From Bacilli bacterium (GTDB lineage Bacteria > Bacillota_I > Bacilli_A > RF39 > UBA660), in NCBI GenBank assembly GCA_017627015.1, contig JAGAHP010000021.1:1-10128 (forward strand): a stretch of 10,128 bases of DNA, written 5' to 3'. Below are positions 6,929 to 10,128 of this stretch, one piece after another. The notes beneath the pieces were generated by a model. That model ran no database searches and had not been told where the DNA came from. It was given only the letters and a program-made list of their open reading frames with translations. The translations under genes were made by a program, and so were the position numbers. How positions within the stretch are numbered: the stretch's first letter is position 1; the number at the start of each line of letters is the position of its first letter.

Positions 6929-7853
6929 ATTTTATAAAACTATAAACATTTCTATCAAAATTATGCTCACTATCTTTTTGTAATAATTCATCTGTAGATA
7001 TTAAATAATAATTATATGAAATAATATCACTACCATTGCTAACTATTGGATCATCCCAAGTTAAATCTAAATGATACCATTTATTATCTATATTTATTCC
7101 ATTCCATACGTGTTTTGAAGTAGAGATTCTAATATTTTTAACTTTAATTTTATCTAAGAATAAACTCATCGCATCTGAATATCCACTACATACTGCTTTT
7201 CCTTCAAATAAAGGTCCAATTGCGCTATCAGAATGATAATCACTTTTACCATTTTTTTCCATATCTTGATCATATTTATTATGATCAATTAAATAATCAT
7301 GAAATAATTTTATTTTGTTTTTTATATTACTTTCATTGTTTATATTTGTTTCTATAATTATTTCATCAATACGTTTATTTATTCTATTTATATCCTCATC
7401 AGTATATCTTTTCTTAATTTTAATATCAACTCTTTTATTGTTATAGTAAGAAGACTCTATTGAACTATATGAATTATAAACATTAACAAGTTGGTTAATT
7501 ATAGAAAAATCTCCGTTTTCACTATCTAAATTATTTATATCATTCATGCATTCATTATATTCTGTTGAACAATAAAAGGTTAAATCAGAGTATCCTTTAT
7601 TAACTGCTGTATAATAAACATTTATTAATTCTGTTTTATTATTAACTAAAAAATCATCTGTATCTTTAATAACACTAGAGTAACTATCAGTATGATAATT
7701 ATTTTGTTTTAAAGTATTACTATTGGATGTAATAATATAATTATGTTTTACTATATATTTGTCATATATGTTATAAACAGTATCACTTAATACTTCTGTA
7801 TCATATAAAGATAAAAGAAATAAAACAAATAAAAATGTAACAACTTTTTTCAT
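6927..7853 (-). CDS. Secreted transglutaminase-like (papain-fold) protein
   Basis: A 308-residue protein with an N-terminal hydrophobic segment (about 3-17) after MKK, consistent with a signal peptide or membrane anchor. There is no lipobox Cys. Residues about 175-285 match the transglutaminase-like core (Transglut_core). A Cys in GKAVCSGYSDA (Cys222), a His in KHVWNGI (His248) and an Asp in WYHLDLTWDDP (Asp263) form the expected catalytic triad. Family members are proteases, amide-bond modifiers or inactive binders, mostly acting outside the cell, so the substrate cannot be told. Residues 25-170 are rich in Asn, Asp and Tyr and match nothing I recognise. Cys95 and Cys101 there could form a disulfide. 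ATG 7851-7853 follows AAGGTGAAGAT, and the predicted leader is only about 11 nt. The gene lies downstream of rpsT on the same strand, but behind a terminator and with its own promoter. Confidence 0.88.
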   Translation of the reverse strand: MKKVVTFLFVLFLLSLYDTEVLSDTVYNIYDKYIVKHNYIITSNSNTLKQNNYHTDSYSSVIKDTDDFLVNNKTELINVYYTAVNKGYSDLTFYCSTEYNECMNDINNLDSENGDFSIINQLVNVYNSYSSIESSYYNNKRVDIKIKKRYTDEDINRINKRIDEIIIETNINNESNIKNKIKLFHDYLIDHNKYDQDMEKNGKSDYHSDSAIGPLFEGKAVCSGYSDAMSLFLDKIKVKNIRISTSKHVWNGINIDNKWYHLDLTWDDPIVSNGSDIISYNYYLISTDELLQKDSEHNFDRNVYSFIK

Positions 7854-7870
7854 ATCTTCACCTTATAATT

Positions 7871-7899
7871 ATTATACTCACAAATAAAAAAAATATCTA
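7871..7899 (-). promoter_or_regulatory. Promoter of the transglutaminase-like gene, overlapping the rpsT terminator
   Basis: On the minus strand, -35 TAGATA (7894-7899, 4 of 6 matches to TTGACA) is followed by exactly 17 nt and a perfect -10 TATAAT (7871-7876). The -35 is in the descending arm of the rpsT terminator. Transcription would begin near 7864. Confidence 0.6.
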
Positions 7900-7913
7900 T
7901 TTTTTAGATATTT
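7886..7913 (-). terminator. Terminator of rpsT
   Basis: On the minus strand a 9-bp perfect stem (7905-7913 with 7891-7899; AAATATCTA/TAGATATTT) with a 5-nt loop is followed by eight T (7893-7886). Two bases of the TAA stop (7912-7914) are in the ascending arm. The stem is AT-rich, but the U tract is strong. Confidence 0.75.
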
Positions 7914-8160
7914 ATTTACTTTCTTTGTCGTTTAATTTACTACTAACTCTTGCTTTAGCTCTTGCTGCTTTATTTTTAGTGATTATATTTTTTGCTAAAG
8001 CTTTATCTATTCTTTTATAAGCTTCGTTAACTGTTTCTTGTGATGGAGTAGTTACTGCTTTTTTAATTGCTGTTTTCATAGTTGATTTTTTAGGAACGTT
8101 ATTTGCGTTTTTCTTTCTATTTACTCCAATTCTTTTTTTAGCACTCTTAATATTTGCCAT
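7912..8160 (-). CDS. rpsT: 30S ribosomal protein S20
   Basis: An 82-residue, strongly basic protein that binds 16S rRNA during 30S assembly. It has the family start MANIKSAKKRI, the internal KKSTMKTAIKKA segment, and the typical end with KNKAARAKARVSSKL. Length is slightly below the usual 85-90. ATG 8158-8160 is preceded by GGAGGTGA, the best ribosome binding site in the window, as expected for a highly expressed gene. An in-frame ATG at 8218-8220 lies upstream of or within the promoter and is rejected. The gene is monocistronic: a near-consensus promoter at 8192-8220 and a terminator beginning in the stop codon. It is divergent from spoIIP. Confidence 0.97.
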   Translation of the reverse strand: MANIKSAKKRIGVNRKKNANNVPKKSTMKTAIKKAVTTPSQETVNEAYKRIDKALAKNIITKNKAARAKARVSSKLNDKESK

Positions 8161-8191
8161 TTTTTCACCTCCGTGACATACAACTTCATTA

Positions 8192-8220
8192 ATTTTATCA
8201 AAAATAATGAAAAAATGCAA
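8192..8220 (-). promoter_or_regulatory. Promoter of rpsT
   Basis: On the minus strand, -35 TTGCAT (8215-8220), a 17-nt spacer and an extended -10 TGATAAAAT (8200-8192) form a strong housekeeping-sigma promoter. The leader would be about 25 nt. Confidence 0.65.
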
Positions 8221-8276
8221 TAAATATTAGTTTTTTTGTAAAATTAATATTTTAAATCTAAAAACGACAATTTATT

Positions 8277-8282
8277 TATAAT
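8277..8282 (+). promoter_or_regulatory. Candidate -10 box for spoIIP
   Basis: TATAAT at 8277-8282 lies 30 nt before the spoIIP ATG, but the bases 17 nt upstream (AAATCT) are not a good -35. The region is so AT-rich that a chance match is likely. No clear sporulation-sigma (SigE or SigF) element was recognised. Confidence 0.3.
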
Positions 8283-8311
8283 TTTTATATTATTTTTAAT
8301 TTGGTGATAAT

Positions 8312-9304
8312 ATGAAAAAAATGAATTTAAAAAAGAAGAAGAAAAAAAGATCAGTTAAACTTATTTTTGCTTTATTTCTTTTTGCTATTTCTTTTTGTTT
8401 TACTATTAAAAATATATCTAAAAATAAGGTAGATATTAATAACAAAGATTATTTATTTCTTGTAATTAATGATGCATATAAAAATAAAAACAATGCGACT
8501 TTATTAGTGGGTTATATTTTAAAAGTATTTTCTGATATAGATATTAATTCTCCTGAAACGTTTTTAACTTTTAATAATAATAAAAGTAGTTCTAAAAAAG
8601 AAATAAAAGAAGAATATATAAAAGAAGATGATTATGATCCTAACAATTATGACAAAATAACTTCTTATATAACGGTTGAAAATGATATAAAAGATCCAAT
8701 TCTTTATTTATATAATACTCATCAATTAGAAACTTATAGTAATTTAGGATTAAATAATAATATGGTTCCAAATGTTATGATGGCATCATCTTTATTAAAA
8801 GAAAAACTAAATAAAAATGGTATAAAAACTGTTTTTGAAGATACAAATCTATTTAATTTTATAAGTGAGATGGGTTTACCTAAAGATGAATTATATGGTG
8901 GATCAAGAGTATTTATAAGTAACGCTAAAGAAAAGTATCCTACTTTAAAGTATTATATTGATATACATAGAGATTCTGTTAATAAAGACATATCTACAAT
9001 TAATATAGATAATAAAAATTATGCGAGAATATTATTTGTTTTAGGAGTGAGTAATTCTAACTATAGAGAAAATAATGTTATGATGTCTAAATTGAGTGAA
9101 ATTATTAATAATAAATACCCAAAATTATCAAGAGGAGTGTATGAAGTAGATATACCAGATTGGCCTGAAATATATAATCAAGATTTGGATAAAAATGTAA
9201 TACTAATAGAACTTGGTGCGAAAGATAATACTATGAATGAAGTAATAAATTCAGTTGAAGTCTTATCAAACGCTATTTCTGAATATATAAAGGGGGATAA
9301 ATGA
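8312..9304 (+). CDS. spoIIP: SpoIIP-like N-acetylmuramoyl-L-alanine amidase
   Basis: A 330-residue protein with a very basic N-terminus (MKKMNLKKKKKKR), one membrane helix at about 15-32 and an extracytoplasmic domain. The amidase domain (about 128-327) has LYLYNTHQLETY with His137 and Glu140, YYIDIHRDSVN with His219, YNQDLDKN, and ILIELGAKDNT with Glu300. These are the metal-binding and catalytic positions expected of SpoIIP. In endospore formers SpoIIP cuts peptide stems from peptidoglycan, together with SpoIID, to thin the septum and drive engulfment. SpoIID is not in this window. It is shorter than B. subtilis SpoIIP (about 400 residues), mainly in the linker after the helix. ATG 8312 follows GGTGATA. 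The stop TGA overlaps the next start (ATGA), showing translational coupling. It could serve sporulation or be a retained division or lysis amidase. Confidence 0.9.
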   Translation: MKKMNLKKKKKKRSVKLIFALFLFAISFCFTIKNISKNKVDINNKDYLFLVINDAYKNKNNATLLVGYILKVFSDIDINSPETFLTFNNNKSSSKKEIKEEYIKEDDYDPNNYDKITSYITVENDIKDPILYLYNTHQLETYSNLGLNNNMVPNVMMASSLLKEKLNKNGIKTVFEDTNLFNFISEMGLPKDELYGGSRVFISNAKEKYPTLKYYIDIHRDSVNKDISTINIDNKNYARILFVLGVSNSNYRENNVMMSKLSEIINNKYPKLSRGVYEVDIPDWPEIYNQDLDKNVILIELGAKDNTMNEVINSVEVLSNAISEYIKGDK

Positions 9305-9615
9305 AAAAGACATTCTATGTAGTTATGTCAATTTTATTTATAGTTTTTATATGTATTTTTTCTTCATCTACTTCTGGTTATTATGAATATTCAAATAATA
9401 AAAAAAATACTTTTACAGAAGAAAAGATGAAAGAATTTGAAAAAGACGTGGAGGAAGGTAAAAATGTTAATATTAAAGACTATATAGAAGATAATTCAAA
9501 AGATTATTCAAATAAAATTACTAGATTAGGTGATAATATATCAAATCTTGTTTATAATTCGGCTAATTTTGTATTAAAAGGAGGATTTAAAGTGATAGAA
9601 AAAATGTTAAATTAA
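9301..9615 (+). CDS. Small membrane-anchored or secreted protein coupled to spoIIP
   Basis: A 104-residue protein with an N-terminal hydrophobic segment (about 5-21) ending in SSSTSG, fitting a cleavable signal peptide or a single anchor. An acidic, Lys-rich middle (35-70) and a C-terminal segment (about 75-104: TRLGDNISNLVYN, then GGFKVIEKML) that could be an amphipathic helix follow. It has no Cys outside the hydrophobic segment and no recognisable enzyme motif. Its ATG overlaps the spoIIP stop by four bases (ATGA), with AGGGGG upstream inside spoIIP, so the two proteins are probably made together. That suggests a partner or regulator of the amidase, by position only. I do not recognise a named family. 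Confidence 0.8.
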   Translation: MKKTFYVVMSILFIVFICIFSSSTSGYYEYSNNKKNTFTEEKMKEFEKDVEEGKNVNIKDYIEDNSKDYSNKITRLGDNISNLVYNSANFVLKGGFKVIEKMLN

Positions 9616-9639
9616 TAGTGAAAATATTCTTGTGATTTT

Positions 9640-9673
9640 AATGTGTTTTTTTAACAAAAAAACACATTTTTTT
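9640..9673 (+). terminator. Terminator of the spoIIP operon
   Basis: A 13-bp perfect stem (9640-9652 with 9656-9668; core GTG plus seven T, and seven A plus CAC) with a 3-nt loop is followed by seven T. It is the longest stem in the window and lies 25 nt after the stop. Confidence 0.8.
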
Positions 9674-9694
9674 CTTTTTATTTTGATGAGAAAA

Positions 9695-9703
9695 TGATAT
9701 AAT
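9695..9703 (+). promoter_or_regulatory. Extended -10 promoter of the last gene
   Basis: TGATATAAT at 9695-9703 is a perfect extended -10. The bases 17 nt upstream (TTTTTA, 9675-9680) are a weak -35 just after the terminator T tract. A second TATAAT at 9709-9714 has no fitting -35. The leader would be about 35 nt and contains the tandem repeat at 9712-9729. Confidence 0.5.
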
Positions 9704-9711
9704 GAATATAT

Positions 9712-9729
9712 AATGATAATAATGATAAT
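9712..9729 (+). repeat. Tandem 9-bp repeat AATGATAAT x2
   Basis: Two perfect adjacent copies of AATGATAAT lie in the predicted leader, between the -10 box and the ribosome binding site (AGGGTG, 9731-9736). Confidence 0.6.
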
Positions 9730-9744
9730 AAGGGTGTGAAGTAT

Positions 9745-10128
9745 ATGTCAAAATTAAAGCAAAAGAAATATATCGCAAGTATACTTATAATGGTAATCGT
9801 ATTAGGAATAATAGGATTATTTTCATATGGAAAAGTAGATAAGTATAAAGGACAAATAAAGGTAGGAAAAGCAAAGTTACTAGGAAGTGTAGTAGATACT
9901 GGTTTAGTAACGAGTAAAGGAACAGAAGAAGTAAAATATAATTTAACATATACATTAGATCCTGTAGAAGGACTAGAAAGAAGAGACGTAGTAATAAAAG
10001 GAAAACTAAATAGTCCATACGCAAGATTTAAAGAAATAAATAAAAGTAATATAACAAGTACCCTTATAAATGATGGACAAGAAATAGAAATAAATATAGA
10101 AGATGTAAGATTAGGAGAACAAAAAGAA
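9745..10128 (+). CDS. Membrane-anchored probable surface protein (3' partial)
   Basis: An open frame of 128 codons from ATG 9745 to the window edge, preceded by AAGGGTG 8 nt upstream. The N-terminus is basic (SKLKQKKY), then a membrane helix or uncleaved signal (about residues 9-27) and a hydrophilic, beta-rich extracellular part (VKYNLTYTLDP, RRDVVIKGKLN, EIEINIEDVRLG) resembling the Ig-like or adhesin-type repeats of large surface proteins. No family is identified with certainty. Codon use is unlike the rest of the window: all 12 Val codons are GTA, 11 of 12 Gly codons are GGA, and Ile uses ATA 12 times, ATC twice and ATT never. smc freely mixes GGT, GTT and ATT. It has its own promoter after a strong terminator. 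An antisense open frame at 9785-10024 is its shadow. Confidence 0.75.
   Translation, partial: MSKLKQKKYIASILIMVIVLGIIGLFSYGKVDKYKGQIKVGKAKLLGSVVDTGLVTSKGTEEVKYNLTYTLDPVEGLERRDVVIKGKLNSPYARFKEINKSNITSTLINDGQEIEINIEDVRLGEQKE

Noticed and set aside
8161..8220. Extended start for S20
   Set aside because: S20 proteins begin MANIKSA; the extension runs through the ribosome binding site and the -10 box.
8222..8252. Inverted repeat AAATATTA/TAATATTT between rpsT and spoIIP as a terminator or operator
   Set aside because: It has no G-C pair and a 15-nt loop, and lies between divergent genes where a terminator is not expected.
8240..8311. Sporulation-sigma (SigE or SigF) promoter for spoIIP
   Set aside because: No sequence matched the consensus pairs with correct spacing.
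9785..10024. Open frame on the minus strand, 79 codons, almost all Leu/Phe
   Set aside because: Composition is that expected from the antisense of an A-ended-codon gene; the plus-strand frame has a ribosome binding site, promoter and membrane anchor.

Overview
The window is very AT-rich DNA (G+C roughly a quarter by eye) carrying ordinary chromosomal genes of a low-GC Gram-positive bacterium: rnc, smc, rpsT, yidD and the endospore-forming-lineage amidase gene spoIIP. TGG encodes Trp, and TGA is used as a stop (the lipoprotein gene and spoIIP), so the code is the standard bacterial one and not the Mycoplasma code. Small size, tight packing, poly-A/T-rich genes, a shortened Smc and the presence of SpoIIP suggest an uncultured Bacilli/Mollicutes-like lineage with a reduced genome (RF39-like). 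That placement is inference.

Layout. Positions 1-82 probably hold the 3' end of a plus-strand gene, with a hairpin at 67-94. On the minus strand, yidD (982-1218) and a lipoprotein gene of the zinc/manganese-binding family (138-998) overlap and share a promoter near 1235-1263. Divergently, a zinc-ribbon, Pro-rich, single-TM protein (1382-2458) is read on the plus strand. It is followed by rnc (2507-3166) with a helical-repeat protein (3174-3872), and then by smc (3956-6901) from its own promoter. smc converges on a secreted transglutaminase-like protein (6927-7853, minus), which lies behind rpsT (7912-8160, minus). Divergent from rpsT is spoIIP (8312-9304), translationally coupled to a small membrane-anchored or secreted protein (9301-9615). 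A new gene, open at the window edge (9745-10128), begins a membrane-anchored probable surface protein.

How the genes work together. Two groups are housekeeping: RNA processing, chromosome organisation and the ribosome (rnc, smc, rpsT), and membrane protein biogenesis (yidD). The rest act at or outside the membrane: the lipoprotein, the zinc-ribbon membrane protein, the transglutaminase-like protein, SpoIIP with its partner, and the last ORF. No mobile element, CRISPR array, tRNA, rRNA or phage gene was seen.

The most striking signal is in the intergenic DNA rather than in any single gene. Terminator hairpins start inside the stop codon of the gene they end. In three cases the -35 box of the next promoter lies inside the hairpin of the previous terminator. 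Several mRNAs would have leaders of only about 12 nt that begin almost directly at a GGTGA ribosome binding site. Among proteins, the oddities are a metal-binding-family lipoprotein lacking its histidine ligands, a helical-repeat protein with an exact 30-residue period and a recurring Cys, and an Smc about 200 residues shorter than usual. I see no convincing new defence or mobile system.
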